The notes below the pieces were generated by a model that searched no databases, had not been told where the DNA came from, and was given only the letters and a program-made list of their open reading frames with translations. Both the position numbers and the translations under genes were made by a program. From Cryptomeria japonica (Eukaryota; Streptophyta; Pinopsida; Cupressales; Cupressaceae), in the NCBI RefSeq assembly GCF_030272615.1, contig NC_081414.1, forward strand, positions 306,531,164 to 306,595,163: a stretch of DNA of 64,000 nt, read 5' to 3'. The stretch's first letter is position 1; each line of letters begins with the position of its first letter. Positions 1-8,617 of the stretch are shown here, in pieces.

Positions 1-614
1 TTTGATGCTCCAACATTTGTACCAAAGGTCTCACCTTCCTCATGACCGGAATAACCAAGTTCATCAGTATTCTTGATAGGTTTGGCAAATTCAAGCTTTT
101 GCTCTAGCTTAACAGTACTCTTGTTGAACTTAGCAAGTATTTCCTTTGACTCAGAGAGTTCTTTGGAAATAGCAGCATTTGTTTTCATCAAGTTTTCATT
201 CTCAGAGATGTCAATGTTTAGATCTCCTTGCACGTCTTCCTTTTCCACTTTACTCACATGGAGTTGAGTAGTTAGGGCACTGATCTCTTGCTTCAGCTTG
301 GAGTTTTCATGATCTTTGTCTTTGACCAGATCTTCAGCTTTCCTCCTGTTCTCAAGCTCTTGACACATTTGAATAGTCAGTCCTTCCAGTTCTTTTCTTA
401 GGTTGGAATTGGATTCATTCAGCTTTTCTACTTCTTGAATTAGGGCTTCCATGTCTGCTTCATCAGAGGAACTATTTTCAGATAGCTCCATCAGCTTTTC
501 AGCATGTTCTCTCCTTTTTGCTTGAGATGCCTTATATTTGACCATAAGATCATCATAAGCTTTCTCAGACTGAGTGAGCCGACGAGTAAGTTCCCTCAAT
601 GTGTATTCCCCCAT
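1..614 (-). CDS. E2 gag, coiled-coil N-terminal part (runs off the window)
   Basis: An uninterrupted frame of 204 codons starts at an ATG whose A is at 614 and is still open at base 1. The protein begins MGEYTLRELTRRL and is almost entirely heptad-rich and charged (repeated L/I with E, K, Q, N), so it should form a long coiled coil. A serine/acid patch (ENSSSDEADME) lies near residue 50. No globular copia gag (UBN2-type) domain is visible before the coiled coil, as in B. It lies 36 bases downstream of the primer-binding site. The likely role is as a structural particle protein; zinc knuckles would be expected further left, as in B, but are not in the window. The absence of stops contrasts with the rest of the window and suggests a young insertion. 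Confidence 0.8.
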   Translation of the reverse strand, partial: MGEYTLRELTRRLTQSEKAYDDLMVKYKASQAKRREHAEKLMELSENSSSDEADMEALIQEVEKLNESNSNLRKELEGLTIQMCQELENRRKAEDLVKDKDHENSKLKQEISALTTQLHVSKVEKEDVQGDLNIDISENENLMKTNAAISKELSESKEILAKFNKSTVKLEQKLEFAKPIKNTDELGYSGHEEGETFGTNVGAS

Positions 615-650
615 ATCTCTTTCCAAGTGGTTAAACTTATAGAAAGGTAG

Positions 651-664
651 GATTTGATACCAAT
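651..664 (-). promoter_or_regulatory. Primer-binding site of E2
   Basis: Minus-strand ATTGGTATCAAATC lies directly after the LTR end. It matches the plant initiator tRNA-Met type site (TGGTATCAGAGC) for the first eight bases of the complementary region and then diverges. Confidence 0.75.
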
Positions 665-1744
665 TGATGAATACTAAGAGGGGGAGGTGAATTAGTATGC
701 CAAAAATCTCTGTACTTAAACACTTTGCTAGACTAACAGTAAACCGGTAAAATAGTTTAGCAGACAAACCGGTTAGCACACATGCAAGACAAATAGAAAA
801 TAATGCATTCACCTATAGAAGCACAAACACCATAACACAAGAGATTTTGATGTGGAAACCCAAATGGGAAAAACCATGGTGAGATGGAACTCACAAGTAA
901 CTATTTGCAGAATAGGAACCAGACCGGTTAAGGTCATACAATGTTCTTTACCAGAATAGATCCTATTAGGAATCTCAATCTCTGTTAGGAGATAAGTCCG
1001 GTTAAAGACTACCTTGCTAGAGGATTTTAGATCCACAGATATGAACCACCTTGTTAGAGGATTTACAATAGGCTTTTGGGCCTACCCGGTTAAGGGTTTC
1101 AGACTTGTCGAAGATGTGAGTAATCAACAAGTGAGTGATCTAGCTAACAGAACAGATTGCTTGGTTAGATCCTTGATAGCTCATTCCTAATGCATTCTAG
1201 CATTACTTCAGTCTTCTACACATTCACACTCTTTATAACTCATCAACCACCTTAAACCCTAGCAACAACCTAAAACCCTAGACATGATGTCCTTTTAAAG
1301 GAATCTAATTTCATGTCAGTCCAATAGGATTACAATACAATTTCCTAGGTTTAATGCATCTAGACATATTCTGTAACATGACACAAAAAGTGCCATTGAA
1401 GTGTTGGCACTGTAAAACAATCGGTGGATGGTAACTCATCACAGAGTATTACCGGTTCATGCAAAATACCAGTTGTCAGTTTGACAAGAATGAAGACTCA
1501 GAAATATGTGTTCTACCACTTTGATCCTTTGTACCACTTGAGATCCTCAAACTGCTTGGGGTCAACATACCACTTCAGATCGGTAAACACTTTCTGCAAA
1601 ACATCAATAGTCTAAGGACTATAATGCATCATACCAGTTGGAACAAGTACCGGTTGAGCTTTAACTTATTCATACAAAAGTGATCTCAATGCAAGTGTGT
1701 GTCCATCAATGACAATCACAACATAATCATCAAAGATGCCAACA
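665..1744 (-). repeat. 5' LTR of E2
   Basis: On the minus strand it begins TGTTGGCATC (at 1744) and ends TATTCATCA (at 665), the usual TG...CA ends. It is followed directly by the primer-binding site, which makes it the 5' LTR. It is the same family as the LTR of E1 (1959-3179), in inverted orientation. It carries the U5 box near its end (about 672-697) and the TTTTTCCC-type core motif (about 852-890). Several ACCGGT or ACCGGT-like hexamers occur in it. Confidence 0.88.
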
Positions 1745-1772
1745 TTACTTTGCATAAATTTGTCATTGTTGG

Positions 1773-1958
1773 CAAAGGGGGAGTAGTGTACATTAAAATT
1801 TTGGTGAATGTTACCATTTGATGCACTTACTTGTAATTTTTGCAAAGGAGTATATATGCTTAGGGGGAGTAATGTTGATTTTGGCATCATTTTTTTTTGT
1901 AAAACACTTTGATGTCAAAATTTTCCTAAGTGTTGCCATCAATTCCAAAGGGGGAGAT
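1773..1958 (+). promoter_or_regulatory. Polypurine tract array of E1
   Basis: Three G-rich purine tracts precede the 3' LTR: CAAAGGGGGAG at 1773-1783, TAGGGGGAGT at 1861-1870 and CCAAAGGGGGAGAT at 1945-1958. The last abuts the LTR and is the expected plus-strand primer. Several copies of this motif upstream of the 3' LTR are known from Sirevirus-type copia elements. Confidence 0.8.
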
Positions 1959-2259
1959 TGTAGGTATTTTTGATGATGTTTTTGATTGTCATTGATGGAC
2001 ACACACTTACTTGATATATGAGTTATGCTCAACCGGTAGTTGTTCCAACCGATATTGTATGTCATTAAATGTGTAGTCTTTAGACTATCGGCATTTTGCA
2101 GAAGATGGTTTACCAGTCACAGATTGAATGAAGACCTCAAGTAATATGAGGATCTCAAGTGGAATGAAGGACCTGAGTGGTAGTCATTTGTTTTTTATCA
2201 GAACACTATGATATTCTAGTCTTCATTTTTGATAACTGGTAATCAGTATATTGTATTAA

Positions 2260-2354
<95 letters not shown>

Positions 2355-3179
2355 GTGATGAGTTACCAACTAGTATTATTTTAATGTGTGATGATTTATC
2401 ATCCACCAACACTTTGGTGGTGTTTTTGTGTCATGTTACCAAATGTGTCTAGATGCACTATACCTAGGAACTTGTAGTCTAATCTTATTGGACTGACATG
2501 AAATCAGATTCTGTTATAAGGACATCATGTCTAGGTTTTGTATATGAGATAGAGAAGAAAAGGTTATTATGTGTGATCAGTGAAGAGAAGGTAAGGTCTA
2601 TGTGAAGAAAGAGAGTGTATAGATATAGAAAACTGGAGTAATGTTGAAATGCATTAACAAAGAGCTTTCAAGGATCTAATTAAGCATACTATGCTATTAT
2701 CTAGATCATTCACTTGTTGATTACTCACAACTTCGACAAGTATGAAGCCCTTAACCGAGTAGGCTTAGTAAAGCCTTTATAAATCCTCTAACAAGGTGGT
2801 TCACAACTGTGGATCTTAAAGTCCTCTAACGGGTAGTCTTTAACAAGACTTATCTCCTAACAAAGATCTAGATTCCTAGCAGGATCTCTTCTGGTGAAGA
2901 ACATTGTATGACCTTAACCGGTCTGGTTACTATTCTGCAAATAGTTACTTGTGAGTTTCTGCTCACCATGGTTTTTCCCATTTGGATTTTCACCTCAAAT
3001 ATCTTGTGTTATGATGATTGTACTTTTGTGGGTGAATGCTTTGTTTTCTATTTGGTTTGTATTTATCTTAACCAATTTATTAGTGAATCTGATTCACCGA
3101 TTATCTACTATCTTGTTTAAGAGTTTGCTTATAGTAATTTTTGGCATACTAATTCACTCCCCCCTCTTAGTATTCATCA
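1959..3179 (+). repeat. 3' LTR of E1
   Basis: Begins TGTAGGTATTTTTG after the polypurine tract and ends TTAGTATTCATCA. It is about 1.22 kb, of which 90 bp is a TA microsatellite. It is recognisably similar to the inverted LTR of E2 at both ends (CATTGATGGACACACACTT near the start, the CACCCCCCTCTTAG-like box near the end). The conserved core GGTTTTTCCCATTTGG lies around 2970-2986. Confidence 0.85.
2263..2352 (+). repeat. (AT)n microsatellite inside the E1 LTR
   Basis: About 45 uninterrupted AT dinucleotides. The Tyr-Ile reading frame across it is an artefact of the repeat. The corresponding place in the E2 LTR has no such run, so the expansion is specific to this copy. Confidence 0.97.
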
Positions 3180-3752
3180 GGAAAAGTACCTTTTAAATGT
3201 TTTACATGTAATAAGATTGTTGATTTTTCATCTAGATGTCCTGAAAGGAATACAAGGTTTGAGGAAAGAGTGACAAAAACTTTTAAGCCTAACCCAATCA
3301 GATATATATTCAAGAAAAGTAAACAATGCTACATAGCATATGAGGAAGGAGAAACTGATGAATCAGAGATGAATCGATAGAAGACTCTGCTAGTGGATCT
3401 GGAAATGGAAAAGAATTGGTGTTCTATGCTTTGAAGGAAGATGAACCGTAACCAGATATCAAAAATGAAGAGAAGGCCCTGGCAGCAAAAGTTAAAGATA
3501 AGGATGAATGGGTAATTGATAGTGGATGTTCACATCATATGACTAGAGATAAAAGAAAATTTTTGTCCCTACAAGAATACAATAGTGGTCAAGTCAGATT
3601 TGGAGATGACAAGGCATGAATGATCAAAGGTAGAGGTAGTATTTATTTGGATGACAAGCATAACACTGATAATGTTTGTTATGTAGAAGGTTTAAGGCAT
3701 AATCTTTTAAGTGTTGGTCAATTAGTTGATAAGGGTTTTCAACTTTAGTTTA
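3180..3752 (+). pseudogene. A gag zinc knuckle and protease (broken)
   Basis: The frame reads a degenerate CCHC knuckle (CFTCNKIVDFSSRC, where the conserved Gly-His is lost), a basic linker, then the copia protease signature WVIDSGCSHHMT with the catalytic Asp-Ser-Gly intact around 3516. A TGA interrupts it around 3617-3619 (after GDDKA) and a TAG at about 3747, where the frame shifts. The equivalent segment in D reads CFACNNIGHFVSRC, showing the ancestral knuckle. The protease would have processed the Gag-Pol polyprotein. The N-terminal gag is absent because E1 sits at 3180. Confidence 0.8.
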
Positions 3753-4850
3753 AAGAGAAAATGCAAAATCATTTACAAGACTGGTTTGGAAATTGCAACC
3801 GATATTCAGATAGTAAGCAATATCTTTCACTTGAACTCTAGTAATAAGACATGTTTGATTGCTCATATTGATGAGAGTTGGCTATGGCATAAGAGGTTGT
3901 GTCACGTTAATTTTGATTGCATTGTTAAGATCGGTTCAACTAAGGTAGTTAGAGATATACCTAAGATTATAAAGCCTCATAATCCGGTATGTAAGGAATG
4001 TCAACTGGGTAAGAAAGTCAAAAGTTCTTTTAAGAGAATGCATGATAAATATAATGATGTACTTGATTTGATTCACACTAACTTATGTGGTCCAACAAGG
4101 AACTTAAGCTTTCAAGGTGATAGGTATTTCATGCTGATTATTGATGACTATTCTAGAATGATGTGGGTGATTTTTTCGAGGGAGAAGTTTGAAGCTTTTG
4201 AGAAATTCGAGATCTTTAAAGCAAAGGTTGAAACAAAAACTAGGTTGAAAATCAAATGTCTAAGATCATATCATAGTGGTGAGTTCACTTCTCATGAATT
4301 TAATATTTATTGTGAGACAAATGGAATCAGGAGACAACTATCTGCACCTAGGACTCCTCAGCAAAATGGAGTAGTTGAAAGAAAGAACAGAACCATTTTG
4401 GATGCAACTAGATCTATGATGATGGAATCCAAATTTCCTCATATCTACTGGAGAGAAGCAATGAGTATGATAGTATACACATTCAAAAAAGTTCACATCA
4501 AAAGTGAAACCGGTAAGACCCCTTATGAACTATAGTTTGGACATACACCTACTATTAAGTATTTTAGAATTTTTGGTAGTAAATGCTATATCAAAAGAGA
4601 TGATTCAATTGGAAAGTTTGATCCTAGATGTGATGAAGGGATATTTCTTGGTTATTTGATTCAAAGCAAAGCATACAAATGTTATAACAAAAGATTGTAG
4701 AAAATTGTTGAGAGTCCTAATGTGAAAGTTGATGAAAAGTACATAAATCATTGTATATCATATGACAGGGAATCGACAGTGAAAATGATCAAAAGTAAAC
4801 CGTCAATGCCTCAACCAGTACAAGAAGCTGAGATGGTTACACCAGCATAA
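3726..4850 (+). pseudogene. A integrase (broken, active site lost)
   Basis: A 269-codon open stretch (3726-4535) holds the gag-pre-integrase zinc finger (WLWHKRLCHVNFDCI ... CKEC) and the catalytic core. The first catalytic Asp, expected in the T-D-L-C-G-P motif, is Asn here (HTNLCGP); the second, expected in D-x-G-E-F, is replaced (SYHSGEF); the Glu in NGVVERKNRT remains. After a TAG at 4534 the frame continues with the C-terminal part (KCYIKRDDSIGKFDPRCDEGIFLGY) to about 4850 with further stops. The enzyme would insert cDNA into the host genome; this copy cannot be active with two of three catalytic residues gone. Confidence 0.85.
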
Positions 4851-4865
4851 TCAGAACATTCAACT

Positions 4866-5376
4866 GTGACTGATGATGAGAGTAGTGAACCTGAAGTTCA
4901 AAAGACATCAAGGTATGTAAGATTAAATCATTCTGAAGATCAAATTATTGGAGATAGAAATAAGGGAGTTATGACAAGAAGAAAACTGGCAAATGAAGAG
5001 GTATGTCTTATTTCTCAAGTTGAACCGGCAACTATTATTGAAGCTTGTAAGGATAAACATTGGTTAAAGGCTATGGAAGATGAATTAGATAAGATAGAGA
5101 AGAATGAAACTTGGTCTTTAGTTTCTCAGCCTAAAAATAAGAATGTTATTGGAACTAAATGGGTTTTTAGAAATAAACTAAATGAGGATGGTCAAGTTAC
5201 AAGAAACAAAGCTAGATTGGTTTGTAAAGGATATTCTCAAATAGAAGGAATTGATTATGGTGAGACATTTACACCTATAGCTAGAATTAAAGTTGTTAGA
5301 CTATTTCTTGCCTATGCAGCTTATAAGAACTATAAGGTTTATCAAATGGATGTCAAATGTGCATTTTTGAATGGTG
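4866..5376 (+). pseudogene. A reverse transcriptase, N-terminal half (interrupted by B)
   Basis: The open frame contains typical copia RT beginnings: [53 protein letters not shown] and [12 protein letters not shown]. The last residues are encoded just before and within TGGTG at 5372-5376, the target duplication of B. Reading across to 34775 restores a continuous copia sequence (AFLNG then ELEEEVYIEQ), direct evidence that B is a later insertion into a formerly continuous gene. Confidence 0.9.
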
Positions 5377-6147
5377 TGTTGGCATATGCACACTCCAATG
5401 AGACATTGTAGTTGATTGAAGGTTTTGTCACTGATGGAAACCTTACAATCCTATGGCACCGACAAGGTATTACACCAACACTCAGACCACCGGCACTGGC
5501 ACAGAGAAAGGAAGCATACCGTCATAGAGGCCGACATGATTTTTGATATATTATATTTTGTTTATTATTGTAAAAACTTTGTAAGCTAACTTGACAAATT
5601 GTAAAATGACTCTTATATATAAGAGAGTTCATTGTAGACATTTTGTAAGGAAGGAGAAAGTAAGAAAAGGAAGAGATATTAGGCAGACCTATTATGTGAA
5701 ATATAGGTTAAGAGTTTGTGTAAGAAGCAGAGCAGAAGCCGGTACTGGATCTGGCATTATAGATGCTATTTTGAAGCAGTACAAGATACTGGATTTATAT
5801 AATCCATCATTGTAAGTCAGTGAGACTTCCCATTGAGCAATGAGCTCTAGGCAGTTGGCCTTCCTGCATGTACAGGCCCCTCTTGTAAGTAATATTCTCT
5901 TATTGGCCAGTAAGTGAATATTGTGGGTCACAAATCCCACTGAGGTTTTTTCCACACCGGGTTTCCTCATTAAATCATTGTGTTATGGTGTGTTTTTCAT
6001 GTGGTTGTTGTTAATTATGTTTATTACATTGTTTCTTGCATACCAGTACACTATTATAATATGCTCTACATGTTTTAAGTTAAGAAATTCTATATACCGG
6101 TTAGATATTGATTCACCCCCCTCTCAGTATCTATGGGAATCCTAACA
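5377..6147 (+). repeat. 5' LTR of B
   Basis: Begins TGTTGGCATATGCACACTCC and ends ATGGGAATCCTAACA, 771 bp, followed directly by the primer-binding site. It pairs with 33981-34769. A likely promoter or polyadenylation region is not marked clearly, but CTTATATATAAGAGAG at about 5611-5626 resembles a TATA box with an unusual palindromic surround and is conserved in the other LTR (34224-34238). Confidence 0.92.
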
Positions 6148-6165
6148 ATTGGTATAAGAGCTCGG
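6148..6165 (+). promoter_or_regulatory. Primer-binding site of B
   Basis: ATTGGTATAAGAGCTCGG directly follows the 5' LTR. It matches the initiator tRNA-Met site TGGTATCAGAGC with one change (C to A). Confidence 0.88.
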
Positions 6166-6218
6166 TCATCTATTTTCAAAAGCCTAACAACTTGAGGAAG
6201 ATCTTGACATCGGTGAAG

Positions 6219-7318
6219 ATGGAAAATCTGATGAAGCAACTAGAAGCAGCTCTTTCAGACTATGATGCAGAGAAAATGAAAAATATCAAATTAGAAGATG
6301 ATCTAAAAGCAGCTCAGGATATCATTCAGGCACTTCAAGAAACAAGAGAAGAGAACTTTGTGAAATGATGCAAAATGAGAATGATGAAAAGGAATCTCTT
6401 AATGATATGATAAACAAGCTAAAACAAGAGAACATGACAACAAAAAATGAGATGCAGGATATGACTATGAGATTTTGTAAAGAAATTGAAGATAGAAAGA
6501 AGAATGAAGAATATTTGACCAGAAGACTAAGTGATGTTGCAAATGAAAACACAAGACTCAGCTATGAAAATGATTTGTTAAAGACAGATCTAATGCACGC
6601 TCAGAATGAATCCAATGAACTGATGAGGCAGAAAGAAATATTAGAAAGAGAACTAGATACTGCAAATCAACATAAAGAAAAATTCAAGAAAAGCTCAGAG
6701 GAACTTGGTAACTTGCTAAAGAATAAAAAACCTAAAGGTGACACTTCCAGAATTGGCTTTGAAGTTGGTGAAAGCTCCGGTACTACAAACACACAGGATC
6801 ATGGCAAACTGATAAGGCAACCTAATGCTTATAAATTCAATCAAAAATGCTTTAACTGTAATAAGTATGGTCATAGAGCAAATGAATGTAGATCTAGAAA
6901 CTATTAGAATATCAACACACCCACTGGTCAATGTTCAAAATACAACAAAGTTGGTCACAACTATGAAAATTACAGAATGAATGTGAGATGTTATGTTTGT
7001 GGAAGATTTGGACACCTATCTAATCAATGTAGAACACAAACCAGCATAGGTTATGGCTTAGCTATTCAGAAGAATAATGTGACTTGTTATGCATGTAACA
7101 AAATTGGACATATTACAAAATTTCATAGAAGCAAAGGATCACCCATAGGCAACAAAAGTTCTAGCTTCAAAGGTAAAGAAAAATTTGAAGAGGTTAAGCA
7201 AGAATTCTCAAAACAATGGATTAGAAAATCTAATCTAAATGTTGGGAATACTACTCCACTAGTAGAACCAATCAATACTTCACTGGAAGGACAGAGTATT
7301 ACTCCACTAGAAAAATAG
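6219..7318 (+). pseudogene. B gag: coiled coil plus four zinc knuckles (frameshifted)
   Basis: The ATG at 6219 lies 70 bases after the primer-binding site. The first 49 codons (MENLMKQLEAALSDYDAEK...) end at a TGA caused by a one-base shift near 6355; the frame starting at 6365 continues a long charged coiled coil to about 6800. Four CCHC-type knuckles follow: CFNCNKYGHRANEC, a degenerate CSKYNKVGHNYENY, CYVCGRFGHLSNQC and CYACNKIGHITKFH (last Cys replaced). A TAG at 6905 separates the first from the others. Without these two lesions the protein would be about 365 residues. It should be the particle and RNA-binding protein; no UBN2-type domain is seen. Confidence 0.85.
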
Positions 7319-7652
7319 AGTAGTGCTCCACCGGCAAGAAGTTCTCCATCAAATTGAAGAAATTATCTTTGAGGGTTTGGCAATCTAATGACACTTGTGC
7401 TATTATTCTCTCGGTTAGAGATGAGAAGTTGGAAATTACTTCTACACCGGCAGACAATGTTAAGTGACTACTTAACTGGCATACATTAAATGTGGTAGAT
7501 GACAAATAAACATTATAAATTTGTGGTTTTGGCTCCATTTCACTTCACCAAGATTTCAAACATTTGAAGAGCACTAAGGGATTTCGAGTAAAGAGGCAAG
7601 AACACTTCAAGCGATCAATTCACCCTAAGGTAGAAAAAAGGTATTTATCATC
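7319..7652 (+). other. Spacer between gag and ORF2 of B
   Basis: This 334-bp stretch sits where copia elements carry protease and the start of integrase. I see no protease signature, no zinc finger and no sustained frame. It is AT-rich and ends at the probable ORF2 start (ATG at 7653, preceded by TTATCATC). It could hold a splice or internal initiation signal, but nothing in the sequence demonstrates one. Confidence 0.6.
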
Positions 7653-8617
7653 ATGGCATCCACCTCTGCACTTGAATACATAGCAAACCCTACTATAGTT
7701 AAGGTTATAAAATGCCCTAGGCCCGTATTTCAACTATTTCCTGAGGTAGAAAAGAAAGATGACACTGTAGGTGCTTTTTCTCAAATTCCAAAAGGAGTTG
7801 TTTATGCTGAAGACCCCTGAATTTACATTCATTGCAACATAGAGGAATTAGGAGATGAAGAGATCAAAACAATGTATAAATCTGTCATATGTGATAATTC
7901 CGGAAATGTAAAATCGGAACATAAAATCATTGAAACCCAAGGATTTACTGAAATCCTTTGCATTCTTGAATTTCCCAAAGATGTGATTAGGATAGTCTTA
8001 ATCAGGGTACACGGTGAATTTTTTTGGTTAGTTGCAATTCACAAAATTACCAAGGAAGTTGTGAAAGCTGTCACAGGGTTACTGTCCACCGGTAAAAGAC
8101 CAGACAAGACTAAGAAGGTCTCAAATGACCTAGTAACTAAACTAACTAGTGTAACATCAGATAGAAGGTCCTTGAGGGTAAATGATGTAATAGATACAAA
8201 TGTGAGATTTGTTAGCATGATTTTAGGGTATAAAGCTACTCATGCAAATAGACTCAACTTAGTTTCAAGTTTATGCATTAAGAGTGCTTATGACATGATT
8301 ACAGATAATGTGAAAATTGACATATGTGAATGGTTAAAAGATGACTTAATGTCAACTTAGGCAAGATAAAGAAAGATAAGAAAGGAACTTTTAGGTTTGG
8401 TAATCTGCTTGTATGCTTAATGCTACACATAACTAAATAGGTTCCTGGTATAGGCTATAAAGAACTTGGATTTGATATACTGGTAGGAAAACAGTTAACA
8501 AAACTATTGAATAACATGGGTGAAGACAAGGAAAAGAACATTCATGACTACTTTCAAGTACTTAAGGCCAAAATGAAGAAGAGAATCAAATTATCACAGA
8601 AGATTGTTTTTGATTAA
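7653..8617 (+). pseudogene. B ORF2, N-terminal part: unknown protein conserved in B, G and J
   Basis: The frame from the ATG at 7653 (MASTSALEYIANPTIVK...) has one TGA (about 7818) and runs to 8360; a one-base shift there continues the same protein as LGKIKKDKKGTFRFGNLL ... GFDILVGKQL ... KIVFD up to about 8617, where F is inserted. I do not recognise the family. Segments match J (FSQIPKGVV against LSQVPSGVV; HKITKEVVKAVTG against HTITKEAIRAVMG; SVTSDRRS against GSTSDRHS) and G (RFGNLLVCLML against RHGNLIICLML; FDILVGKQL against FDILVGRQL). There are no catalytic motifs of pol. The shared reading frame in three diverged copies suggests a once functional protein. Confidence 0.75.

Larger units (their letters stand above)
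1..1744 (-). mobile_element. E2: 5' part of a copia-like LTR retrotransposon
   Basis: On the minus strand this reads LTR (665-1744), primer-binding site (651-664), short leader, then an open coiled-coil gag that runs off the window at base 1. The tail of E1 resumes right after the LTR tip, so E2 was inserted into the 3' untranslated part of E1. TTACT (1745-1749) is the expected right-hand target duplication; its partner is outside the window. The gag resembles that of B in coiled-coil layout and near its end (E2 GHEEGETFGT, B FEVGESSGT), so E2 is probably a B-type non-autonomous element. This assignment is inference because the region that would hold pol or ORF2 is not visible. Confidence 0.85.
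1745..3179 (+). mobile_element. E1: 3' end of a copia-like LTR retrotransposon
   Basis: Visible are the 3' untranslated tail with three polypurine tracts (1745-1958) and the 3' LTR (1959-3179). The LTR stops exactly where the gag zinc-knuckle region of A begins (3180), and A has a different LTR family at its own 3' end, so E1 was inserted into the gag of A. The body and 5' LTR of E1 should lie left of the window beyond E2. A solo LTR is excluded because the internal polypurine tail is present. Confidence 0.8.

Noticed and set aside
2206-2412. Reading frame with a long Tyr-Ile repeat
   Set aside because: It is the translation of the AT microsatellite in the E1 LTR, not a gene.
1959-3179. Solo LTR
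   Set aside because: The internal 3' tail with three polypurine tracts precedes it, so it is the 3' LTR of a longer element.
5591-5815. Small open frame in the B LTR, also at 34203-34391
   Set aside because: The two LTR copies differ by stops and length and there is no recognisable domain; treated as noncoding LTR.
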